Source of the DNA: Parastagonospora avenae f. sp. tritici 18332-5
Taxonomy: Eukaryota; Ascomycota; Dothideomycetes; Pleosporales; Phaeosphaeriaceae
Assembly: GCA_022559985.1 (NCBI GenBank)
Contig: JAFJTR010000064.1
Coordinates: forward strand, 62,001 to 126,000
Direction of reading: 5' to 3'
DNA: 64,000 nt
The notes under the pieces are model-generated. The model did not search any database. It worked only from the letters and a program-made list of their open reading frames with translations, and was not told the origin of the DNA. Made by a program: the position numbers and the translations under genes. The first letter of the stretch is position 1. Each line of letters opens with the position of its first letter. Positions 1 through 9,442 of the stretch are shown piece by piece.

Positions 1-252
1 TATTTGGGAGGCGTTGGGGTTGGTGTGGCCGGAGAGGTGGGAGGGGAGAGTGGGGGTTGGGGAGAGTCGGCTGTAAGGTGTAGGTGGGAGGGGGAAGAGA
101 GGGGTGTTTGGACTTGGATTTAGCGATTTAGCATTCGTTTAGCGAGTATTAGTATCTATCTATACATCATCACCTTGTGGTTTGGGGTTTGTGTGGCATG
201 CGATGCAGGATCGTGAATTTCGGACGTCTTGTCTGCGTTCACTCGAACGAGG

Positions 253-262
253 TATATATAAA
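253..262 (+). promoter_or_regulatory. TATA-like box followed by pyrimidine-rich tract
   Basis: TATATATAAA is followed immediately by a C/T-rich run and then CAACCTGCACAAC, which looks like a fungal core promoter and start region. No convincing protein follows: the first ATGs downstream open very short frames. It may drive a non-coding transcript across the repeat, or be a relic. Confidence 0.3.
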
Positions 263-408
263 CCCCCCCGCTCTCCCGCTCTTCTTCTCCTTATCAACCT
301 GCACAACTTGTGCCTTTTACCCAAAAAACAAATGTTATCTTGAGCACATGTCCTGGCTCTGCCTCTGCCTCTTCTCCAAAACGTACGCGATTGCGCCGTC
401 ATGTTGCG

Positions 409-892
409 CTCTGCCTCCCCATCCACCCAAATCGCACCACCAAAAAACTCTGGCATTCTTCTCGTATGTCTTCTGTCCTGCTCGCCTCTCAAAACGATAC
501 GAGACACGTTCCATGTGTTTTCTGCTCTCCGTCCACGCGCCATCCAAAAAACCGAGTCAAGCAACTTATGTTCTCCGCTCCCGTTTCCCAACCCAAAACT
601 ATGAAAAGTATCTTGATGGCTGGGCTCGCCTGCTCTCTTTCCACTTATCCTCCCCCCCCTTTTCTCTAAAATTTGAAATGAAGTCGGTATATTGCCGCCT
701 CTGCCTCCCCACCCACCAAAACTCCCAACACCAAAAAAATTTGGTATTCTTCTCGTATGTCTCTTCTCCCCGCCTGTCAAAATGTCATCAAGAGCATCCG
801 ATGTCTCTTCTGTGCTCCTTCCACTCGCCATCGAAAAAAAAAATGAGACGAAGCGCCCCCATGTTCTCCGCTCCCGTCTTCCAACCCGAGGC
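409..892. repeat. Degenerate ~292-bp tandem duplication
   Basis: Two blocks repeat in the same order. ATTCTTCTCGTATGTC occurs at 455 and 746 (291 apart). ATGTTCTCCGCTCCCGT occurs at 568 and 861 (293 apart). The flanks, such as CTCTGCCTCCCCA before the first and poly-A after a Ser/Pro-type stretch, also match. A related ATGTTCTCCGCTC copy lies at 1055, and ATGAARAGYATCTTGATG occurs at 601 and 981, so the array probably once had more units. Confidence 0.6.
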
Positions 893-1866
893 ATCCTCAG
901 ATATCTCTTCTGCTCTATTAAAAACCGAACTCGATGATCGCATGTATTCTCCGCTCTTTCTTTCCTGTCAACTCAAAACCATGAAGAGCATCTTGATGTC
1001 TGGTCGAGTCTGGTCTTCTTCCCACTCGTCATCGAAAAGACTTGGGCAGTGACTTATGTTCTCCGCTCTCCTCCGCGGTGTCGAAAAACAAAAAGAGGAA
1101 TGGGGAATGTCTGGATCGGGCTGGGCTATTAAATCTGTTTTTACCATCACCAAAGATCCGACGAGACAAGGCGATGTGCTCCGTCGCCAGCTCAGATCAG
1201 AAATTCGGTTTCGCAAGTGGGCATGTGGGCATATGGGCTCTCCTCCTCTCTTCTCCACTATGTCCTTTTCCCAAATTCAAAAACTGCAAAGATCCCGGGA
1301 TATATCCTGTCTTCTCGGACGCTCCAAATGCAGCTACATTGGAGCGATGTTCTTCTCCCTCCTTCTCTTTCTCTTTCTCCTTCGCCTTCTCCTTCTCTCA
1401 AAAAACGACAACATGACTTGGGATGTCTCTGCGCGACTCCTCCAAAACACGTCGAGGTTTGCGGGATGCTCCTGCTGAAAGGCCCGGGGAAACAAACGCA
1501 TGGAAGTTCTGTGCTCTGTTCCTCGACCTAAATAAAATCGCCATGCTGATGGTGTTAGTAGCACTTCGTCTGCAACGCGATAGTTGCAGTAAGTGGGTGT
1601 ACAATATTGTAGGATGGGGTCGATCAAGTTAGGAGTGTATATTGTTGCAGATTGATGATGTTCTATCTGTCGTACGAACGCGTTCATATACAATTCTGCT
1701 GCGCACAGGCCCGCAGGCCTGTGCATCAGCAGCTCACGTGATAATGAGGATTGCTATGTACGGACAGGCCTCGACTTATGATGACAGACATAAATTGATG
1801 CTTTCTTTGACCGAAAACTGAAGAAGGAAAGCCGCATGGTCCGTGGGCTCCTGGCAGTTAACCGCA

Positions 1867-1872
1867 TATAAA
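1867..1872 (+). promoter_or_regulatory. TATA box upstream of a small open frame
   Basis: TATAAA, then a C/T-rich run ending in CTCTACAACGACCACG, sits about 80 bp upstream of the ATG at 1949. The spacing and composition fit a fungal core promoter. Confidence 0.3.
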
Positions 1873-1948
1873 GCCCTCCTGCCTCCACCTTCTCTCTACA
1901 ACGACCACGAGCCAATCCGGTTTCTTCAAAGCATGGAGAAAGACTTCC

Positions 1949-2188
1949 ATGTCTTTCTGTTCTTTTTCTTGCCAAACAGCTAGTAAAAAGCATACATGCT
2001 GTGCTTCTCTTTTGTCCCGACCCGAAATCCGACTGATGATAGCGCACGACTACCCGGTTACCTCAAAATTGCGGCACGTACAGGGGCTTTGGAGAAGCAC
2101 ACCAGACTTCACTACGGCTGGTCCCAGAATGCGCACATGTCTTCTATCACTTTCTTCATCGAGTATTGTATACCATAAGCTGCAGTAA
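1949..2188 (+). CDS. Possible small cysteine-containing protein (weak)
   Basis: This 79-codon frame has no intron and no recognised family. Its only support is the TATA box and CT tract 80 bp upstream and four Cys in the first 25 residues (Cys4, Cys8, then a CC pair). An ATG 15 bases upstream (1934) opens a 16-codon frame that ends inside it. No signal peptide is visible. It could equally be chance. Confidence 0.15.
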   Translation: MSFCSFSCQTASKKHTCCASLLSRPEIRLMIAHDYPVTSKLRHVQGLWRSTPDFTTAGPRMRTCLLSLSSSSIVYHKLQ

Positions 2189-2630
2189 CGATGATTTGCT
2201 CCAAAGATATAAGAAACTCCTGTATGCCTGGGCTTTAGCGAGGGTATTGAAAAATAAAAGTACCGAAATCAGGCACTCTGTGTTGACGTGAAATCACCCC
2301 GATCATAGCTTGAATATAGCAAACATACATCGTCAGACTCGATGACTGTGACGTCTGCTGCGTATGTAAAACCTGGCTCTGTCTTCTTTCGACTCTCTAG
2401 AACTAGTACGAGTCTATCAAAAATTCCACCAATTCGAAAACTGAGAGTACACGTCTCATATACATAAAAGAACTTCCAAATTAAGAAAATCCGCAAGCAA
2501 GCCAAATGAGAATTTCCTCGAGTATGCTTCCAGTCAATGATCAGCAATGAATGCATGACTTCAGAGTAGGCATAGAAGCTGACACGATTCGCTGTTCACT
2601 TGGGTTCATGAAATTGTAGTTCCTCTGACC

Positions 2631-4122
2631 CTACTCGACTCTGTCCTGGACTTTTCTGATGATGGTTGATGCAGCGATCAATAAAGACCCAGCCAGCAAA
2701 ACCCAGCACACCACCAACTCGTTGACCGAAGAAACTGCTAGCGTATTGATCCGAAAACTGACAGCGCCACCTGCCGATTGCACGCCTTTGTAGAAGCCTG
2801 CAAAGTTGGCGAGCTTTCGGTTGTCGTTTGTCAGTGCACCAAGAAACCTTGAATAATCATCAGCAATCGCTCATACATGCTTAAATGAGCTCAAGAACTC
2901 ACCAGTAGAGGCATGTTTGCCACACCGCAGCGAATAATCCAAAGGAAAGATAGAGTAGCATGGGGCCAGCATAATCGGAGTCGGTGAAATCTTTTTTGAC
3001 GGCGCCAATCTCTGTAGTCTGGGGTATGTTCCGCTGCCACACATATGCACTGGCCCACACTGTAAACATTAGAACAAACAGTACACCCGTGGCGATCCTT
3101 GCCCGCGAAGAGCGCCGTAGACGAGTGAAGTCCAGCGCATACCCTGCGAGGTAGGAGCCTCCAATTTCCGCTAGCCAGTATAAGGTATTATTCAACGACC
3201 TTGTGCGGATGTTGAATGTCGCAAGATTGAAAGTGTTGAACTGGTAGGGGTAGAAGAAGTTGGACGCGAAGAACATCGGGAACGACAGTAGGATGTAAGT
3301 GTCGTACCTGAGAGTGTCGGAAAGGCCGAGCATCTCACTTTTCCAGGTCGGAGATTGCGGAAGCGATACGGGCGAGCCGTCAGATCTTTTCACGGCTTTG
3401 GCTTCGCAAAGCAGCAGGGATAAAATGGTTCCGAGGAGCGAGAAAGATATCATAACGTAGAAAGTGGCATCTCCAATGTTGTTGTCGTCAGAATGCAGGT
3501 TCTGAATAAGCGCGATCTTTTGTCATGATCGACAAGGTCAGCTACGATTTTCTGGAAAAGGCCAGTAGTTTGCACTTACTGCACTGCCTATAACAGCCCC
3601 CATGTTGTATATCATCCACGACCAAGCGATGTACTTTCCCTTGGACTCTTCAGTCGGGTAGGAAAGCATCACCATCCCTTGAGCGGTCCAAAACAGACCT
3701 GCACACAGTCCCAGCTGAAGTCCAGCGAATATCAAAAACCCGGCGTTTTCGGTATGTTTGTAGCAAAGCAAACTTGAAGAGTAGAGAATGTACCCGAAGC
3801 CGCCAAGGCTGAGTGTCGCCCTAACTCCAAGTTTATTGGTAACAATACCAGCGAAGAAGCCTACGACAGCGAATGTGCTGTAGAGCGCCACGTTCGCGTT
3901 GTTTGCTGGTTTGGCGTCCACGAGGCCACCGCCGCCCAGTCCGTTCAAGGCGTTCCACATCCCAGGGCACAGGAAACTGACTAGGGCGACTAGAGTGACT
4001 TGGACAGATGGGTCCGCATAACGAGGAAGAAAGCTCGGCCAGAGAGTAGGGCGTCTATACGCTGCTGAAATGGAACTGGAGACATTGATTCCGATCTGTA
4101 TTTGGCTTGTGGTTGTCGTCAA
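2631..4122 (-). CDS. UNC93-like major facilitator protein
   Basis: A polytopic membrane protein of the fungal UNC93/DUF895 branch of the major facilitator fold; substrate unknown. Exons on the minus strand, 5' to 3': 4122-3580, 3501-2903, 2847-2631 (TAG). The joins restore one frame, and the donors are GTAAGT and GTGAGT. The family landmark CPGMWNALNGLGGGG lies near residues 52-66, followed by YNMGAVIG before intron 1 and alternating hydrophobic segments to the C-terminus. The 5' end is unresolved. The frame opens at 4122 on TTG directly after a TGA, and its first ATG is codon 55, so a short upstream exon is needed. AG acceptors at 4095/4096 and 4064/4065 are candidates. The last two exons are secure. 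Confidence 0.8.
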
Positions 4123-4301
4123 TCATCGGCTTGGTCAATGGTTGCAGAGGTGTTTCCATGATGACTTTTCCTGACCACGATGACTAGATCGGATAGAATG
4201 AAGGGCTCGGTATCTATTGACGAAGGGGTGATTGCTAGTCGTTTGAAGATTGAACAGTACATAGGCAAGATTGCAAGTCCACAAAGATGGATGGTATGGT
4301 A

Positions 4302-4376
4302 GCAGGTGTGTATCGTACATGTGTATTGCAGTGGTGTATCGCAGGTGTGCATCGCAGGGGTGTATGCAGGTGTGCG
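4302..4376. repeat. GCAGGTGTG-type minisatellite
   Basis: About five imperfect units of GCAGGTGTGTATC or GCAGGTGTGCATC, some with GCAGTGGTG or GCAGGGGTG variants, run head to tail. They lie where the first exon or promoter of the UNC93-like gene is expected. Confidence 0.6.
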
Positions 4377-4701
4377 TCTTAGTCTCACGTATCGGAGAAG
4401 GAAGCGAGACCATGCTTACTAGCGGGATAAACCTGCTCCCGCAGGATCAGATCGGCCTACCTAAGCCCAGTGCATGGTATGTTTTGAGGTTCAATCCAGA
4501 TTGAGATATTGCATGGCCGAGCTCAGTTCCGGCTCCCACCCAGGAATAATGTTATGCAAGTAGAGTGAATGAACTTTTGAGGCGCAGCTGTACATTGATG
4601 AACTGAAGCCACGCACGCTACTTTAAGATATACCACTCGAATCATGAGAAGAGGGAAGCTTTACTCGACGAGTCGATGATCGAGACCTGAATTGTTCGTT
4701 G

Positions 4702-4735
4702 AGTCTGTGTTTACGCTTAGTCTGTGTTTACGCTT
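4702..4735. repeat. Perfect 17-bp tandem duplication
   Basis: AGTCTGTGTTTACGCTT occurs at 4702-4718 and again at 4719-4735 with no mismatch. This is probably a recent slippage event. Confidence 0.8.
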
Positions 4736-4918
4736 CTCAAACAATTGTAGAACTATGTAGCGCTTCCAAGATAAGCTCAAAAGTAAGACATGTTCATCCA
4801 CTTCTTCTCAAAAAAAAGAAGCCTGTGCTGTGCCCCTTGCACGAGCGAGTGTGTACTCAGGGATTTGTCTGGACCTGAATTCGTCCGGCTGTAGGTTTCC
4901 TTGCGTCCGTTCACCCAT

Positions 4919-6707
4919 CTATGAAACATTCGCCGTATATTTCTGATCTGAATCGTGTTTGACAAGCTTTTGGAAAGGTATGAAGAATGCCAAAAGAATA
5001 GCGAGGGCAGAGCTGGCTAGAGCAAAGATAAAGACAGCGTGGATGCCGGCCATGTAAGCGTTGATCACAGAGGCGAGATCATCGCCCGTGAAGCTGTGCC
5101 TGATCTCAGAAACTCCAGTACTAAGGACTAGAGAAGCATCAATACCGGGAGAGGCCGTTTTTAGTGTCTGCAGCAAACGATTGGCAAACATAGATTGGGC
5201 TGCTGTCAAAAAATATGCGCCACCGACGGCTTGACACACTGAGTCGAAGTAAGCATTTACCATAGCAAATTGCAGGCGTAAACTTACTGATCATAATGCC
5301 GGTCGCGCTCGGGACATCCTCGTGAGCGGAGAACGCTTGCACTGCAGTCACCGGCACTTGACTTCCAAGTCCAAGTCCAAACCCAAAGATGATCTGAGGT
5401 CCGATGTATCGCGCCTTTGAAGATCTAAATTCTAGCGTGTAAAACAGTGCTGAGCCAACAGTCATCAGCACTGCACTCAGCAGTTGGTAAGGCTGCAGAA
5501 GACGTGTCTTTCCAACCACGACACCGCTGGTCAACGCGCCCAGTGCGAAGAATGCTAGGAACGGAAGGGTATTGACTCCACTGGTAATCGCAGACTGCCC
5601 ATGAATGGATTGAAAGTATATAGGGAGGTAGAACATGATCAGGAAAAGGGTAGCGTTTATGCTGTGAACGTTAGTTGTTGTGAGCAGAAAGATGGGCATG
5701 GCCAGACTGCTATACTTACATGAAGCAGTATAAAGCATTCGACCATATTATCCGACACTTGGCAATATTAAATGGTATCAGAGCCTTCGTTCCTTGCGCC
5801 CATCTATGGCGAAGAAAGCGATGCTGAGGACGACCCACACGACGAAAGTGGCAATCACAGAGCCATCATTCCAAGGCTTTGTCTGCCCGCCCCACTGAAG
5901 AGCCAATGTCAGGCATACTAGAGAGGCGAGAAAGGTTGCGAAACCAGGTATATCGAGCTGCGCAAGGATCTCCATCCACCTTGCAGGAACAGGCCTGATA
6001 TGCTCGGGCATCTTCAGAAAGAGCAACACAAGAACGATGATAGGTCCACCGAGTGGTAGATTTATGTAGAAACACCAGCGCCAGGAACTAAATGGATCAG
6101 CATGAGCCAGGCCCGTAGAGAAAATAACTTACACTTCGCTTGTGAAGGCGCCTCCGATCAAAGGTCCGATAATGGTAGAGATCATGAAAATGCCCATCCA
6201 CACTCCAATCAACACAGGACGTTTGCTGGGTGGGGCCACATAATTGATCACAAGGAGCGAGCCACCAAGAGTGCCACACGCCCCGAGTCCCTGCAGTGCT
6301 CGACCAACGATCACAGCATTGCTGTTACGGGCTGTAGCACCTATGATGCTCGCTACCAGGTAGCACACAATGGAGGCGAGGTAAGCGTACTTTATATCAA
6401 GATACTTGTATACCTTGCCCCACATGGGTGCGGCGCTGGCCATGACAAAGGTAACACTACCGTACCATCCGACGTCGTCCAGGCGATGGAACGTGTCGGT
6501 GATGCCTGGAATTGCGGTGGCAATGATGCCTATTTCAATGGCTGCGAGACTGGTACTCATGAGGATTGTGAGCATGATGAGGAATAGGTTGAGCCCGGTG
6601 GCGTATTGGACTTCATGTGTTTCAGCTGCCGGGAAGACTTTCTCCTCAGAAATGGGCGATGCTGAATTCGAGGATGCATCTGGGTGTGCTGAAGTGTCTG
6701 TAGACAT
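4919..6707 (-). pseudogene. DHA2 multidrug/H+ antiporter (14-TM MFS), one-base frameshift
   Basis: Plasma-membrane drug or metabolite exporter of the DHA2 class. Exons, 5' to 3': 6707-6133, 6087-5720, 5661-5288, 5238-4919 (TAG). Landmarks are an N-terminal cytosolic segment of about 50 residues, then LAAIEIGIIATAIPGI, WYGSVTFVMASAAP and GRALQGLGACGTLGG in exon 1, and SWRWCFYINLPLGG at the start of exon 2 (the classic DHA segment after TM6). Every splice join is phase-perfect, yet the coding total is 1637 nt, one short of a multiple of three. The break is at about 5778-5786. The frame hits TGA there, while the next frame continues at once with LIPFNIAKCRIIW, as homologues do. One missing base in an Arg-Arg-Leu-Leu-Ile-Pro stretch explains it. 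Corrected length would be 545 residues, normal for DHA2. It is a recent pseudogene or an assembly error. It is divergent from the Zn2Cys6 regulator. Confidence 0.8.
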
Positions 6708-6833
6708 TTTGGTGGTATTTAGTTTGTGAGAGTGTCGGTAATATCTTGAAGTGATAGCTAGGTAGACTGACACAAATGCCGTGGTAGGTCGTACACTTAT
6801 AGCTCGGGCATCCTCCAGCACAATCAAACCTCG

Positions 6834-6846
6834 TTCGACCGCCGGG
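6834..6846. promoter_or_regulatory. Candidate operator copy 1
   Basis: TTCGACCGCCGGG lies 127 bp upstream of the DHA2 start codon. It shares 12 bases (TTCRACCGCCGG) with copies 2 and 3. Confidence 0.5.
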
Positions 6847-7124
6847 AATCCATCAAACAATTACCTCAACTTTACCTCCGTACGCCACGATCGCCAGCGA
6901 TCTATGTGAGCTTACACTTCTCAGTGTTGATGTCATTGTCCTTGAGACCGACAGCACGCCGAGTAGCTTTGTCACACACAGTTTCTCGATTAAGTCCTTC
7001 CTATTTCGAATTTTCAAAAGAATGCACGATAATTGAGACTCACATGTTAAATTTGTCTTTTAGGTGACGAGGCGCAGGTTGCGTTGCGGCGGGGGAATGA
7101 GGCTTAGTCAGCACGTCAGCCCCC

Positions 7125-7138
7125 TTCGACCGCCGGCG
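7125..7138. promoter_or_regulatory. Candidate operator copy 2
   Basis: TTCGACCGCCGGCG lies about 127 bp upstream of the regulator's ATG. It is identical to copy 1 over 12 bases and differs from copy 3 at one base. Confidence 0.5.
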
Positions 7139-7228
7139 TCGCTACTCGCTCCGCCGCAGCCTGTGTTATCTCACCTTCCTTTCTATATTGTACTCCCATC
7201 ATGGAAACTTGTCATACTCACTTCACTT

Positions 7229-7242
7229 TTCAACCGCCGGCG
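7229..7242. promoter_or_regulatory. Candidate operator copy 3
   Basis: TTCAACCGCCGGCG ends 22 bp before the regulator's ATG. That position would let a bound protein block its own transcript or lie in its 5' leader. Confidence 0.45.
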
Positions 7243-7264
7243 CCCTTGCCGAGATGCAACAGAC

Positions 7265-9401
7265 ATGGCCGAGACGTCACACACGACACGGCCTGATGCG
7301 AAGCGAAGGAAGATCCGAAAAGGTACACATAGCTGTTGGGCATGCAAGCGACGGAAAATGAAATGCGTCTTTGATTCACGAAATGACCTAGTCTGCCAAG
7401 GATGTCGACACAAGAATTCGGCTTGTGTCAGTCAAGAATTTCCTGAGCACGGTTCAAGGTTGCAGGAGGTCCGACAAGCGAGCAGCGATGGAGCACCACT
7501 CTCCAACCGTAACGATAGGAGATCAGATGCTGGCCTCCCAACTCCTGCTTCGTACGGTTCTGTCACTCCATTGGCCGGCAACAGCAACATTGAAGTGCGT
7601 TCTCTCATACCACAGGACCTCGCTATCTGACCATCGCTGACACCTGCAAAAGCCCGGCCCACTCGATGGTGACATCCACCTCGGCGCGTCTGAAACTTCA
7701 GTCATACGAGACAAGAATCAAAGGCTGTCTATGCTCTTACATGAAGCTTTGCCTTCAGTTCAAGATACGACTAGCATATTGAAAGCCAGTCTTTACTCTT
7801 CTGTGCTTGCACTGGCGTCGCTTGTGGTACCGTACAAAGTTATCGAAGATGAAGCAGACAATATCATTGAGACCACACTGCATATCCCCGGGCCAAACAA
7901 ACAGCCGGTGCTATTGGCCAGACATATGCTTCGACTTGCAGCCTGCTTGCATCATCTGCACCCGAGCATGCATGAGGAGATATCAACATTATCTGAGCCA
8001 CCACGAGCCATGATGCAACGCTTAGCAGATACTGCAATCAGCCTTGTTACCACCAATGACGAGCTTCTCGGTAGCATCGAAGGCCTTCAATGTATCATGA
8101 TTGAGAGCGTGTACCAGATGAACAAGGGCAGTCTTCGCAGAAGCTGGGTAGCATGCAGGCGAGCGATGACGATAGCACAACTTATGGGACTGCACCGATC
8201 AAACAGCCAAGGACGATACAAAGTGCTCGATCAGAAAACTACATTGTTTCCACACCACATGTGGCTCCGTATCGTCAGCCTCGAGCGCCATCTCTGTCTT
8301 ATGCTAGGTTTTCCACAAGGATCCAACGATCGCAGCATGGCTACTGACGATCTTCTCGCACACGAAACGCCCATGGGCCGCCTTGAACGACTACACTGCG
8401 TTCTGGCGTCTCGAATACTCGAGCGAAATGAGACTATCCCGGGTGCAAAAAATATTGGTTTAACACGAGATCTCGATGAAGAGCTGCAAAAAGTAGCGAG
8501 AACCCTGCCTAGCAAGTGGTGGTTGACTCCGAATCTGAAAGTCGATCCTAACAACCGCCAAGCCTTATTCTGGAATACGCGACGACTATTCGCCCACATG
8601 TTTCACTACAGTCTTCTCATCCAGCTGCATCTACCCTACATGCTTGGGTCCTCTCAATCAGAGCAAGTCTGTCATTACTCGCGCATCACATGCGTCAACG
8701 CCTCGCGAGAAGTCATACTGCGCTTCATAACTCTACGCAGCTTTGACGATATCGCATGTGACTGTCGCACTGTTGAGTTTCTCGCTCTCATGGCGGCCAT
8801 GGCCTTGCTGATTGCCCATTTGGAGGGCCAGCGCCTCGAGTCTGGGAATCTGCTGGCCCATCAGTATATCACTGATCGTGCCCTCATCGAACAGGTACAA
8901 GAGCACATGGCAAAGCTACATCAACTCAACGGAGACCCGCTTAGTGCACAAAGCGCTAGTCTTTTAGGGAGACTGCTCATAATAGACAGTGAAAATAGCC
9001 TCGCGAACGAAGAGCAGATTGCGCTCTCTGACCAAGACGATGACATTGCAATCAGTCCACAGACTCCATATTCGACCATCATCAGGATTGCTCATGAAGG
9101 TATCATCAAGCCAGCTCCTCGACTTCAAGGCACTCCCAACTTGACTGTGTTCATGCCAGAGAGTTTCGACGCGACCACAGCAGCAGTGGGGTATAGCAGT
9201 ACAGATGACACATTTGAGATGCCCAGTTTCAATTTTGCCTTGCAGCAAGGGGACCTCCCATCGCTGACTGCAGGGCTCGACGATTGGGCATTCCAGGGCG
9301 TCGATACAGCTTTCTTCGATAGCTTACTGCGCAGTACTCATATAGGCGAGCATGACTTAAACGACGCCGGGACATTCGAAAGTAACACGAACAGTATATA
9401 G
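7265..9401 (+). CDS. Zn2Cys6 fungal transcription factor
   Basis: Nuclear regulator of 692 residues. Exons 7265-7594 and 7653-9401 (TAG) join in phase 0 across a GTGCGT...AAAAG intron of 58 nt. The binuclear cluster is complete: Cys24-X2-Cys27-X6-Cys34-X9-Cys44-X2-Cys47-X6-Cys54, preceded by a basic KRRKIRKG run. The long second exon is a typical middle-homology region (RRSWVACRRAMTIAQLMGLH; RRLFAHMFHYSLLIQLHLPYM) with a polar, acidic C-terminus. The frame is open upstream, but the ATG at 7265 begins a normal short N-terminus before the cluster. Its position opposite the DHA2 gene and near a LYS9-like gene suggests a local pathway regulator. Targets are unknown. Confidence 0.92.
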
Positions 9402-9442
9402 TAAGATGTACAGTATTCTCCAATCTCGGATAGCATACTATC

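Larger units (their letters stand above)
1..2630. other. Left-end stretch without a confident gene
   Basis: Open frames of 60-290 codons exist on both strands here, but none resembles a known family. They are rich in Ser, Pro and Arg, overlap one another, and follow the pyrimidine-rich composition rather than a coding pattern. What can be seen is a degenerate duplication (409-892), a pyrimidine tract around 1350-1400, two TATA-like boxes (253-262 and 1867-1872) and one weak small open frame (1949-2188). Long Y-rich runs after a TATA box are typical of fungal core promoters, so unannotated short transcripts are possible. Confidence 0.5.
4123..4918. other. Intergenic region with two short repeats
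   Basis: This lies between the start of the UNC93-like gene and the end of the DHA2 gene. It contains a GCAGGTGTG-type minisatellite (4302-4376) and a 17-bp tandem duplication (4702-4735). The missing first exon of the UNC93-like gene should lie in its left part. Nothing else is recognisable. Confidence 0.5.
6708..7264. promoter_or_regulatory. Divergent promoter of DHA2 transporter and Zn2Cys6 regulator
   Basis: This 557-bp region serves two genes that start outwards. Three copies of TTCRACCGCCGG lie in it (6834, 7125, 7229). The CCGCCGG core offers CGG/CCG triplets, the half-sites usually bound by Zn2Cys6 proteins. This suggests the regulator controls both itself and the transporter; that is inference. 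Confidence 0.55.

Noticed and set aside
160..1052. Long overlapping frames on both strands (up to 291 codons)
   Set aside because: Low-complexity, follow the repeat and the Y-rich composition, no family features, and frames on opposite strands are equally long.
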